Positions 7,585 through 13,950 of a stretch of 17,645 nt of DNA are shown piece after piece. Each line of letters starts with the position of its first letter. The stretch's first letter is position 1. The notes under the pieces were generated by a model. The model saw only the letters and a list, made by a program, of their open reading frames with translations. It was not told the origin of the DNA and searched no databases. The DNA comes from Abiotrophia sp. HMSC24B09 (lineage in GTDB: Bacteria; Bacillota; Bacilli; Lactobacillales; Aerococcaceae): contig NZ_KV822197.1 of NCBI RefSeq assembly GCF_001815865.1, forward strand, positions 22,639-40,283, written 5' to 3'. Both the position numbers and the translations under genes were made by a program.

Positions 7585-8451
7585 ATGACACAGCCACCGG
7601 CACCCTTCCACCATCCATCCTTATCCTATGAAGTCTTCCCGCCCAACACCCAAGTTGGGGCGGAGAGACTGACCCATACCTTGAATGATTTGGCGGAACT
7701 CAAGCCGGACTTCATTAGTGTCACCTGCAGCAATCGCCAGCCTAATATTGAGGAAACCACCCTCAAGGTAGCCAATCACGTTCAGAACACCCTGCACATC
7801 CCAACCATCGCCCACCTGCCAGCTATGTACCTGAGCAAGGAGCGCGTGGCGGCTAGCTTGGACTCTCTGGACCAACTGGGCATCCGTCGGGTCCTGGCCC
7901 TGCGCGGCGACATTCTGGAAGGCCTGGAGCCGGTCGGCGACTTCTCTTATGCGGAAGAGCTCATTCATTTCATTAAGGAAGGCAAGCCCCACTTCGACAT
8001 TACGGCGGCCTGCTATCCGGAAGTCCATCCCGACGCGCCTAATGCCGTCGCGGACGTCCGCTTCCTCAAGCGCAAGGTCGACGCTGGCGTTGACCGCCTG
8101 ATTACCCAACTCTTCTTCGACAATGATTGTTTCTATCATTTCCAAGAAAAGTGCGCCCTGGCCAATATCGAAGTGCCAATTCTGGCGGGTATCATGCCTA
8201 TCGTCAACCGCAACCAGGCCCTGCGCCTGCTGACCACCTGTGAGACCACTAAGTTGCCTCGCAAGTTCAAAGCCATCCTGGACAAGTACGAGCACGAGCC
8301 TCAAGCCCTCCGGGCGGCCGGCCTAGCTTATGCCCTGGACCAAATTGTCGACCTGATCACCCAAGGCGCCGACGGGATTCACCTCTATACCATGAACCAG
8401 TCGGACACCGCCCACTATATCGCGGACGCGGCTAAGGCCTTGTTTAAGTGA
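7585..8451 (+). CDS. metF: Methylenetetrahydrofolate reductase
   Basis: MetF is an FAD enzyme that reduces 5,10-methylene-THF to 5-methyl-THF, the methyl donor used by MetE. The 288-aa length fits the bacterial single-domain form (E. coli 296). A TIM barrel is indicated by the ordered family motifs YEVFPP (near 15), ISVTCS, AHLPAMY, RRVLALRGD, TAACYPEVHPDAPN, RLITQLFFDND, ILAGIMPI and the C-terminal DGIHLYTMN. The start is five bases after the metE stop, and its AGGAG (7569-7573) sits inside the end of metE with a long 11-base spacing, suggesting coupling to metE translation. Codon use is more GC-rich (CTG, GCG, GGC) than in metE, so the two genes look differently adapted for expression. It ends before a strong terminator. 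Confidence 0.97.
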   Translation: MTQPPAPFHHPSLSYEVFPPNTQVGAERLTHTLNDLAELKPDFISVTCSNRQPNIEETTLKVANHVQNTLHIPTIAHLPAMYLSKERVAASLDSLDQLGIRRVLALRGDILEGLEPVGDFSYAEELIHFIKEGKPHFDITAACYPEVHPDAPNAVADVRFLKRKVDAGVDRLITQLFFDNDCFYHFQEKCALANIEVPILAGIMPIVNRNQALRLLTTCETTKLPRKFKAILDKYEHEPQALRAAGLAYALDQIVDLITQGADGIHLYTMNQSDTAHYIADAAKALFK

Positions 8452-8469
8452 TTGAAAATGAAGTAAAAG

Positions 8470-8496
8470 AGCCAGCCCTAGGGGGCTGGCTTTTTT
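8470..8496 (+). terminator. metE-metF operon terminator
   Basis: AGCCAGCCC (8470-8478) pairs with GGGCTGGCT (8483-8491) around a 4-base loop and runs into TTTTTT. It lies 18 bases after the metF stop. Confidence 0.95.
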
Positions 8497-8507
8497 GACT
8501 TGATGCC

Positions 8508-8690
8508 TTATGTTAGTTTTTTATGTTCAGCTTCTTCTTTTAATGCCTGAATTTCAGCGTCTAGCTTATTAGCCTTCTTCGTAAGATATGCTAGATAAAG
8601 CGATAAAATTATTTGGACAATAAACAAGATAGTTAGGATAATTTTCATGATGATTGTCATGCGCGACCTATCACTGGAGCAATCACGCAC
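8508..8690 (-). CDS. Small single-pass membrane protein with a coiled-coil-like tail
   Basis: 60 aa with a GTG start. A strong GGAGGTG ribosome site lies just upstream (about 8696-8702), which favours the GTG at 8690 over the inner ATGs at 8660 and 8648. The N-terminal 11 residues are polar (MRDCSSDRSR). One membrane helix spans about residues 14-37 (IIMKIILTILFIVQIILSLY), followed by a charged heptad-like helix, KKANKLDAEIQALKEEAEHK. A good promoter precedes it (8720-8749). The layout of a strong leader, a short hydrophobic peptide and a charged tail resembles small phage, holin-like or type I toxin peptides, but no family is recognised. It converges on metF with 56 bases between the stops. 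Confidence 0.65.
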   Translation of the reverse strand: MRDCSSDRSRMTIIMKIILTILFIVQIILSLYLAYLTKKANKLDAEIQALKEEAEHKKLT

Positions 8691-8719
8691 GTATTCACCT
8701 CCAAGTTTGTCATAACACT

Positions 8720-8749
8720 AGTATACAACTTAAGCATTAGATTTTCCAA
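8720..8749 (-). promoter_or_regulatory. Promoter of the 60-aa membrane peptide gene
   Basis: On the minus strand, TTGGAA (8744-8749) and TATACT (8720-8725) are separated by 18 bases. The ribosome site follows about 20 bases downstream. Confidence 0.7.
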
Positions 8750-8799
8750 TAGAAAGCTAACTGTATGATATGATCCTATTTATTCATCTCCATATCTGC

Positions 8800-9342
8800 T
8801 TATTTTTTCTTACAATTTTTTTGATGTGCTTTTAATTTCTTCATCGCCCAATCATAATGACTTGAAGTAGTGCTTACAAAATACGAACCAAGTACACTTC
8901 CTCCTACCCACTTATAGACATCTTTTGAAAACAATTCTTCGTTTGTAAATCTCTCAGCTAATTCTAAAATATCTTTATGGGGTTTATGAAACATTTCTTT
9001 TGCATCTTCAAGAGAAGTATTTTGATGTTTTTTCCAAAACTCGACATTCATATCTCCATAAGTTTTCCAATTATATGGAGCTGGAATAAAAGGTTTTGCC
9101 ACTCCCTTTAAATTTGTATCTACCCAATTCAAAAGAAGCTGGTGCCATTCATATAAATGAATCAAAATATCTCTTAGATTTTTATCTCTTTTCCAATGAG
9201 CCTCTTTCTTTTTTTCATCACTTGAAAAGTCAAAAGGTGTGTTTAATTCTTCGTCAGATAGCTTAGCAATTAATACGTTCAACTTATCATAGTTTTCTTT
9301 CGCTGCAATCATTAAATCTTCTTTTGTTCTTGGTCTTGGCAT
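8800..9342 (-). CDS. ClbS/DfsB family (DUF1706) four-helix-bundle protein
   Basis: 180 aa beginning MPRPRTKEDLMIAAKENYDK, the characteristic opening of the ClbS/DfsB (DUF1706) family, which belongs to the DinB-like four-helix bundles. Other family-like parts are LSDEELNTPF (28-37), RDILIHLYEWHQLLLNWV with its conserved His (57-74), PAPYNWKTYGDMN and the C-terminal SHYDWAMKKLKAH. ClbS of E. coli opens the cyclopropane warhead of colibactin and protects the producer. Most family members are uncharacterised, so a detoxification role here is inference. An AGGAGG ribosome site lies 8 bases before the ATG. The gene is AT-rich and lies in an accessory-looking zone without operon partners. Confidence 0.85.
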   Translation of the reverse strand: MPRPRTKEDLMIAAKENYDKLNVLIAKLSDEELNTPFDFSSDEKKKEAHWKRDKNLRDILIHLYEWHQLLLNWVDTNLKGVAKPFIPAPYNWKTYGDMNVEFWKKHQNTSLEDAKEMFHKPHKDILELAERFTNEELFSKDVYKWVGGSVLGSYFVSTTSSHYDWAMKKLKAHQKNCKKK

Positions 9343-9446
9343 AATATTTCCTCCTACTTTACGCTATATCTCAATATGGTTTTTGAGTTTTCTTCTGATG
9401 TTCTATTCTTGTTGCTCAAATAGATTAAAAGATAAAAAACTACCTC

Positions 9447-9471
9447 AAAAGCCTTATTTAAAAGGGCTTTT
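9447..9471. terminator. Terminator-like hairpin in the 9343-9766 spacer
   Basis: AAAAGCC (9447-9453) pairs with GGCTTTT (9465-9471) around an 11-base loop and runs into T-rich sequence on the plus strand. No convincing gene ends into it. It may be left over from a mobile element. Confidence 0.45.
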
Positions 9472-9587
9472 TCCTTATTTTCCCACTATTTCTAATTCCG
9501 AGAAACTATTTGAATTAAAAAAGAATGCTGATAAATCAATATTCTTTTTTTGTATTGTTTTAAAGAAACTTGATATTCTGTCTGTTT

Positions 9588-9608
9588 AGCTACCAAAAAG
9601 CTACCAAA
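9588..9608. repeat. Direct repeat AGCTACCAAA, two copies
   Basis: AGCTACCAAA occurs at 9588-9597 and 9599-9608, one helical turn apart. Closely spaced 10-11 bp direct repeats are typical of tyrosine-integrase arm sites near attachment sites, but no integrase is present. Apart from this and the adjacent fragment at 9611-9691, I see nothing in 9343-9766. Confidence 0.4.
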
Positions 9609-9610
9609 TT

Positions 9611-9691
9611 TTATTGGCTCCACTGTTTTATATAATCAATTATATCCTGTTCGAGTTCGCTTTTCTATTCTTTACTAAGTCCCTTTAACCT
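9611..9691 (-). pseudogene. Possible C-terminal remnant of a lost gene
   Basis: The minus-strand frame reads RLKGLSKE, a TAG stop, then KSELEQDIIDYIKQWSQ and a TAA stop. The composition is protein-like on both sides of the internal stop, as if a 3' gene end had decayed. No family is recognised, and the fragment is short enough that chance is a real possibility. Confidence 0.2.
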
Positions 9692-9767
9692 CGTTTATTT
9701 CCATCAACATACCTGTGTCTTCAAATTATTTTTTATTTAATAGATAAATTGTAAAATATAGTGCAGA

Positions 9768-9802
9768 AAAGACAGATTTCTCAAAATTTAGAATCTGTCT
9801 TT
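9768..9802 (-). terminator. Terminator of the DUF308 fusion gene
   Basis: AAAGACAGATT (9768-9778) pairs with AATCTGTCTTT (9792-9802), an 11-bp perfect stem with a 13-base loop. On the minus strand it lies seven bases after the stop at 9809 and ends in TTTT. Confidence 0.85.
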
Positions 9803-9808
9803 CTTTTC

Positions 9809-11086
9809 TTAATATACTGTTCGTGTATGGACCAGTCCATTTGGAGCTTCAAATTCGTATTCTAAATAATCTTGATAGGTCCCTGGTGCAATCACTCCCC
9901 GCACATCTAATACGGCCGTTCCCGCCTGTCCCACAATTGAATCTGCTAACAGGCAGCAATTAGTAGACAGAACAAAATAAGATTTAAAACGCGAAGAAGT
10001 AAATTTATATAGCTCAGCCCCTAAATCATACTTCAATTTGTAGGCATAGGTCGGCTGACCGTCTTCTTGTAACCTACTAGGCGGATCCCAAGGTGTTAAT
10101 AACTGATCAATCTCAGCTAGACGCTTCTCCACTGCCTGACTCACTTCTTCAGTAAGGGATAGACTGTATCCAAACAGAGTCTTGTGACTCTCCTTTTTAC
10201 ATAGTTCGATGTATGGTTCCTTATCCACTTTAAAAAGTACGCCATCGCCAATCGTCCCAAACAGACGCTCTGAAAAAGGATCGTAACTTCCGTAAGAAAT
10301 CACCGTCCCCTGGTAACAAATATCAACATGCCCAATGGCACCAAATAGGTTGCTATCAGAAGTATGAACTAAAATTTCTAATTCTCTTGCCTTTTCTTCT
10401 TTTTTCACCAGTCGATAAGGACCGCTATGACCCGCCGAACTTCCTTTTTGAAGAAATTGGTTAAACCGTTTTAGCGATTCAGCTGGGATAAAAGCAGCAA
10501 AGATAACAGGTAGGCTAATACGAAAGCGACGTTTTAACTCCTGGCCTTGTTGGTCTTTATCAAATAAAATACCATCTCGAATATTAGAAATCCCCAACAA
10601 GACCAGATAAGTCCCCAAGAGGATAAATTGAAAGTGCCCATCTGAACTAGGTCCCAAGACGCTTGCTATACCAATCCCCCCGTTCAAAAGAGCATCCAAT
10701 AAATAGAACCAGCCTCCTTTTACACGATTGGCCTTGTAAAGCCAAAATGTAATGGCATAAATCAGAGCTGTTCCCAACTGGTAAGCTCCTAAACAAATTA
10801 CAATCAAATCAACGGGTAAATTGGTCAATCGATTCAACCAACTCAAACTAACCGAAAGAAAAATTAACCAAATGGAATGGCTATAGGAAATAGACTTGAG
10901 ACGCAACATAAAGCGCAGAAGAAAGCTTCCTAGTCCATCGACTAAAAAGTAAACAGCTAATAGGTCCAAGGAAAATTTGGTGAAACCAACACCGTTTCGA
11001 AAAATGAGGACCCCAAAAATGACGGCAAGAACCCCAAACAATAAAGTCCGTCTTCTTGCAACTTCTTCAACAGATAATTTTTTCAC
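9809..11086 (-). CDS. DUF308/HdeD-like membrane protein with C-terminal permuted NlpC/P60 (YiiX-like) domain
   Basis: 425 aa from a GTG start at 11086. An in-frame ATG at 11104 exists, but AAGGAGG at 11095-11101 lies inside that extension and eight bases before the GTG, so the GTG is the start. Residues 14-175 form about five or six membrane helices in a DUF308-like pattern (LLFGVLAVIFGVLIF, LLAVYFLVDGLGSFL, FILLGTYLVLLGISNIRDG). The C-terminal domain (about 234-425) has GHVD (His253) and, far downstream, STNCCLLADSIVG (Cys377/378). This His-before-Cys order is that of permuted papain-like YiiX/YebB enzymes. The peptidase or amidase assignment is inference from these motifs. The domain is probably held at the membrane by the helices. 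The gene lies 40 bases after the XRE gene on the same strand and may be cotranscribed with it. Confidence 0.75.
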   Translation of the reverse strand: MKKLSVEEVARRRTLLFGVLAVIFGVLIFRNGVGFTKFSLDLLAVYFLVDGLGSFLLRFMLRLKSISYSHSIWLIFLSVSLSWLNRLTNLPVDLIVICLGAYQLGTALIYAITFWLYKANRVKGGWFYLLDALLNGGIGIASVLGPSSDGHFQFILLGTYLVLLGISNIRDGILFDKDQQGQELKRRFRISLPVIFAAFIPAESLKRFNQFLQKGSSAGHSGPYRLVKKEEKARELEILVHTSDSNLFGAIGHVDICYQGTVISYGSYDPFSERLFGTIGDGVLFKVDKEPYIELCKKESHKTLFGYSLSLTEEVSQAVEKRLAEIDQLLTPWDPPSRLQEDGQPTYAYKLKYDLGAELYKFTSSRFKSYFVLSTNCCLLADSIVGQAGTAVLDVRGVIAPGTYQDYLEYEFEAPNGLVHTRTVY

Positions 11087-11126
11087 CGTAGCACCCTCCT
11101 TCATAGTTCAAAGGTCTTTACACAAC

Positions 11127-11426
11127 TTATTTTACACTACCTAAATACTTCTTTATCAAGAAATATATTTCTAACTTTTGTTCATCAGTTAATTCCACTT
11201 TTCTAAGTAAATCTACAATATCATCCAATCCATTATTTCTACCTTGAAGTTTATCAAAAGTAACTCCAAATATTTCAGCTAGTTTTTTTACTGTTTCATC
11301 TTTTGGATTCCTCCCTCCGTTTTCCCACCTAGCATATTGAGCTTGAGCTACACCTAACTTTTCAGCAACTTCTATTTGAGTGAGACCTGCATCCAGTCGG
11401 GCTTTTTTTATATTGTCTTTTAACAT
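11127..11426 (-). CDS. XRE-family transcription repressor
   Basis: 99 aa. A Cro/CI-type helix-turn-helix fills residues 5-62, with LTQIEVAEKLGVAQAQYARW showing helices 2 and 3, and GGRNPKDETVKKLAEIFGV closing the domain. The C-terminal 35 residues are short and charged, with a possible dimerising helix (TDEQKLEIYFLIKKYL). The ribosome site AAAGGA lies eight bases before the ATG. A 45-bp palindromic operator sits just upstream (11458-11502), so the protein very likely represses its own promoter and the divergent one. Such layouts are typical of phages and integrative elements, and the decayed mobile-element pieces on the other side of the operator fit this. Confidence 0.92.
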   Translation of the reverse strand: MLKDNIKKARLDAGLTQIEVAEKLGVAQAQYARWENGGRNPKDETVKKLAEIFGVTFDKLQGRNNGLDDIVDLLRKVELTDEQKLEIYFLIKKYLGSVK

Positions 11427-11450
11427 TATAAAATTCCTTTCGCTTTTTCA

Positions 11451-11502
11451 TTGACCTATAACCAAAAAGGTTGTATTATACTTATATAACCTTTTTGGTT
11501 AT
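11451..11502. promoter_or_regulatory. Palindromic operator and divergent promoters of the XRE gene
   Basis: ATAACCAAAAAGGTT (11458-11472) and AACCTTTTTGGTTAT (11488-11502) are perfect 15-bp inverted copies, 15 bases apart. Each is itself an AACC-N5-GGTT dyad, so two operator sites are present. A plus-strand promoter TTGACC (11451-11456), 17 bases, TATTAT (11474-11479) runs across it. On the minus strand, TATAAT lies in the spacer with a weak -35. A repressor on either dyad would cover both promoters. Confidence 0.85.
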
Positions 11503-11671
11503 AATATGAAACGTACAAAAATAGATGATACAAGCTAACTTATGAATATACAAAAACACACCAGAAAGCTTTACAAAGAGTTCTGAGGCTTTCGTTTAGA
11601 ATCCATATAATTATACCAAAATGGTAATACAAAGTCCATGAAAAACGAAAAATGATTATGTTGAGGATATT

Positions 11672-11853
11672 ATGAAATCTACACATTACGCAACAAAAGA
11701 CAATGACACTCATTCTTTTTATTTGTCTAGTTTAGGGAAGCATCTGTTTTAATAAATGATGATGTATTTAACGACATTCGAGGCGAAGAAATTGAATTTA
11801 GACCATTTGAACTGCTCTCAAGTTTTTTAGACAAGTATTTAGCTAGTATATAA
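11672..11853 (+). pseudogene. Frameshifted short ORF divergent from the repressor
   Basis: ATG at 11672 has GAGG five bases upstream and reads MKSTHYATKDNDTHSFYLSS before stopping at 11752. The +2 frame takes over at about 11731-11750 and continues as NDDVFNDIRGEEIEFRPFEL and on to a TAA at 11851. Together they would make about 60 aa. It sits where the first early gene of a mobile element is expected, downstream of the operator promoter. No family is recognised. A single base change would join the frames. Confidence 0.4.
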
Positions 11854-11861
11854 ACTAATAA

Positions 11862-12000
11862 GATGGAGATTGGAGAACAAGTGCAAGGGCGCGGGCCGAA
11901 GGCAGAGCGCCCGAAGCCCGAAGTTCTCCAAATTCTCCAACACAAAAGCTGGCGTTTCTAACAGCCAGCAAACCGATACACTTAAGACAACGTCCTAAGT
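11862..12000. other. Hairpin cluster, origin-like (dso or oriT candidate)
   Basis: Nested inverted repeats occur here. TTGGAGAAC (11870-11878) pairs with GTTCTCCAA (11923-11931), extended by a second TTCTCCAA at 11933-11940. Inside lies GGGCGC/GCGCCC (11887-11892 with 11907-11912). Then come GCTGGC/GCCAGC (11948-11953 with 11964-11969) and the symmetric hairpin ACTTA-A-GAC-AAC-GTC-C-TAAGT (11980-12000). The GC-rich core is in AT-rich DNA, directly upstream of a Rep-like ORF. This arrangement resembles rolling-circle replication or transfer origins of plasmids and integrative elements. No known nick sequence is recognised. Confidence 0.45.
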
Positions 12001-12073
12001 AACGAGTCATTGGCAAAAATCAATAGTACCAACGAATTACGCATATTTTAAGCATAGAAAGGAGGCGTTACAG

Positions 12074-12463
12074 TTGAAAAATACCATTCAATCTCTACGA
12101 GAATATCAAAGTCAAGTAGATTTATCAAAACTAGAAAAATCTATTTATATCAGCATTGACCGATTAACAGTAATCTTTGATAGTGAGAACCAATCACTTA
12201 GACGAATATTTCGTGAATTACGAAAATCACTCGATAATATAATTCAAGAATTTAGTATTCAAGAAAATCTAAAAGAAGACTATTTTACTCTTTATAAAAC
12301 GATAAACGAAGATGGTATAAATCTAATTTTCTTTCAACTATCGGATTATGGTGGTTATCAAGTCATACGCCTAGACTTCAACCCAAACTCACTAATAGTG
12401 GGGCGCATATTTGTTTTCTCTGGGCATCATGTTCACCCTTGGTCGAAATTAGGTAGGTCTTAA
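12074..12463 (+). pseudogene. Truncated Rep-like (replication initiation) protein
   Basis: A TTG start is supported by AAAGGAGG at 12058-12065, eight bases upstream. The 129 aa include SIYISIDRLTVIFD (near 24-37) and GYQVIRLDFNPNSL (about 93-106). I associate both with the N-terminal part of Rep_trans-type replication initiators of small plasmids and integrative elements, from memory only. Such proteins are usually 300 aa or more. Here the sequence after FNPNSL (IVGRIFVF and on) no longer looks family-like and the ORF stops, so the 3' part appears lost. It lies just downstream of the hairpin cluster, as a Rep gene often does. Confidence 0.45.
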
Positions 12464-12762
12464 AAGTTAAATTCTGAAAACCGTCTGTCTTGGTCCCATT
12501 ATCTCTGACCGCTGCCGAATAAAGATTCATATCAAGATTATCTGGCAACTAAATTTTGTATTGCATTGATAATATTCAACTTATATCTAACCCTCGGCCC
12601 CTATTAAAACCACTTTTCGAATAGTCTTTCCTTTAATCTAGCTGGGTTTGTAGGGGAAAGGAAATGATAGAACTTGTATTAATTGTACTATTCACGAAAT
12701 GGGTTGTAAAGGCATTCATATCTTGTATGCTTATCCGTATTCAATCAAGCTATGAAACACGC
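12464..12762. other. Gene-free junk-like stretch between mobile-element remnant and asp23 terminator
   Basis: No gene with solid support. A minus-strand open frame (12378-12548) has a protein-like composition (NLYSAAVRDNGTKTDGFQNL) but lacks a start context and overlaps the Rep fragment antisense, so it may be a fragment of another lost gene. A plus-strand ORF beginning at 12664 runs through the asp23 terminator and is not believable. Confidence 0.4.
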
Positions 12763-12795
12763 AAAAAAATCGACCACCCATTCCAGAGTGGTCGA
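12763..12795 (-). terminator. Terminator of the glsB-amaP-asp23 operon
   Basis: TCGACCAC (12770-12777) pairs with GTGGTCGA (12788-12795). On the minus strand the stem is followed by seven Ts (12769-12763). It lies 31 bases after the asp23 stop. Confidence 0.93.
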
Positions 12796-12826
12796 CTAAT
12801 CAAGTGTTTGATTATAGTCAGGCTGA

Positions 12827-13750
12827 CTAAGCCCGGTTTGAGTTTGCTGCTTCTGAGCTACTACTGACTGCTGCTTGGACAGCTTGGTCGCCATCCTCGG
12901 CAGCGTCCTTAGCCTCTTGAGCTAACTCTTTTGCGTTCTCAGTCGCCTCTTGGCCTGCCTCAGCAAGATCTTCTGCCGTTTCTTCAGCCACATGTGCTAC
13001 TTCTTCCTCAGCTTCTTCAGCCACTTCCTTCGCGTCATCGGCCCTTTCTGCGACAGCTTCAACACCGTCTGCTACTGCCTCTTTAGCTTGGTCCGCAATT
13101 TCTTCGGCTACATCCTTGGCTTGATCCACAGTTTCTTCGGCTACATCCTTAGCCTGATCAGCTGTATCTTCGGCTGCATCTTTGGCCTGCTCAGCACCGC
13201 CACTAATGGCGTCCTTGGCCGCTTCAATGCCTTGGCCTACTTTTTCAGTGACTGCCGCTAGCCCGCTGCCAATGCCGTCTTTGGCTTTGCCTAAGGTGTC
13301 AGAGGCAAATTCGCCTGTGCTTTCAGCCATATGAGTTACGTGATCTTGAAGACTGACTGAATCAGCTGCTTGCTTGGCTTGAGTCTTGACTTCAAGGACC
13401 TTGAGATTGACATCAATCACGCTAAGGCCTGTCATGTTCCGAATGACATCGATCACTAAATGCTTGATGTCATGATATAAATCAGAAACGTTTTTCTTAT
13501 ACTCTGCAATGACATTTAAGTCTACACGTGCCTCTTCCTTACCAAGTACTAGCTTGACGCCACTGGTAAACTTATCCGTGTTGACAATCTTGCCCGCTAA
13601 GTTAGAGAAGAAGCCACCGTCAACTGCCAAGAGGCCGTCAACATTGGCTAGCGCCTGACCAATCTGCTTTTTGATCGCTTTGCGATTGTAAGACTTGCCA
13701 GCAGGACTTGGATTGAGTGTCTTATCTGATGTAGGTTGATTATTTGACAT
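12827..13750 (-). CDS. asp23: Asp23/Gls24 family envelope stress protein with LEA-like repeat tail
   Basis: 307 aa. Residues about 18-120 are an Asp23/Gls24 domain (IGQALANVDGLLAVDGGFFS, VDLNVIAEYKKNVSDLYHDI, VIRNMTGLSVIDVNLKVLEV). Asp23 proteins form membrane-proximal assemblies tethered by AmaP and respond to cell-wall stress. The rest (about 128-307) is an unusual extension of Ala/Glu/Asp/Lys-rich 11-residue repeats such as ADQAKDVAEET, in the style of group 3 LEA proteins. Normal Asp23/Gls24 proteins are about 150-200 aa, so the tail roughly doubles the protein. It is the last gene of the operon, 21 bases after the DUF2273 gene. A GAGGGG ribosome site precedes the ATG. Confidence 0.92.
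   Translation of the reverse strand: MSNNQPTSDKTLNPSPAGKSYNRKAIKKQIGQALANVDGLLAVDGGFFSNLAGKIVNTDKFTSGVKLVLGKEEARVDLNVIAEYKKNVSDLYHDIKHLVIDVIRNMTGLSVIDVNLKVLEVKTQAKQAADSVSLQDHVTHMAESTGEFASDTLGKAKDGIGSGLAAVTEKVGQGIEAAKDAISGGAEQAKDAAEDTADQAKDVAEETVDQAKDVAEEIADQAKEAVADGVEAVAERADDAKEVAEEAEEEVAHVAEETAEDLAEAGQEATENAKELAQEAKDAAEDGDQAVQAAVSSSSEAANSNRA
13083..13214 (-). repeat. 33-bp tandem DNA repeats coding the Asp23 tail
   Basis: Units at 13083-13115, 13116-13148 and 13149-13181 are closely similar (TTAGCTTGGTCC, TTGGCTTGATCC and TTAGCCTGATCA starts, all with TCTTCGGCT). A fourth at 13182-13214 is degenerate. Each codes one 11-residue repeat, so units can be gained or lost without a frame change. 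Confidence 0.85.
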
Positions 13751-13771
13751 ACCCTATCCCCTCTCTACTTT

Positions 13772-13939
13772 TTATTTGCGAGAATTTTGAAGATACCAAC
13801 CAGCTGCTGCGCCAGTTCCTACAAGCGCGACAACAAAGATGGTTCTGAAAAACCCGATATTCAAAATGACAGTTGCCAAGCCAAGGCCAATGGCCCCTCC
13901 GAGAATAGGATAGGGTAGGTTTTTGATTTTCTTCATCAT
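13772..13939 (-). CDS. DUF2273-like small membrane protein of the Asp23 operon
   Basis: 55 aa, too short for usual ORF thresholds. It reads MMKKIKNLPYPILGGAIGLG, followed by two hydrophobic stretches (LATVILNIGFF and IFVVALVGTGAAAGWYL). DUF2273 proteins are small two-helix membrane proteins regularly encoded between amaP and asp23, so order and size agree. The start at 13939 (or the next codon, 13936) has AGGGG upstream. It is 11 bases after the amaP stop and 21 bases before asp23. Its exact role is unknown. It probably helps hold Asp23 at the membrane. Confidence 0.85.
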   Translation of the reverse strand: MMKKIKNLPYPILGGAIGLGLATVILNIGFFRTIFVVALVGTGAAAGWYLQNSRK

Positions 13940-13950
13940 AAGACTTACCC

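Noticed and set aside
9383..9589. Plus-strand ORF of 68 codons
   Set aside because: No ribosome site, low-complexity AT-rich composition, and it runs straight through a terminator-like hairpin at 9447-9471.
11727..11945. Minus-strand ORF of 72 codons
   Set aside because: It is antisense to the frameshifted ORF and the hairpin cluster, and its protein (many Cys/Pro/Ser from the GC-rich hairpin) looks non-biological.
12664..12867. Plus-strand ORF of 67 codons with a weak AAAGG upstream
   Set aside because: It reads through the asp23 terminator and into the antisense of the asp23 3' end. Only the first 35 residues look protein-like.
13083..13214. CRISPR-like array
   Set aside because: The 33-bp units are contiguous with no spacers, lie inside a coding frame and code 11-residue repeats.
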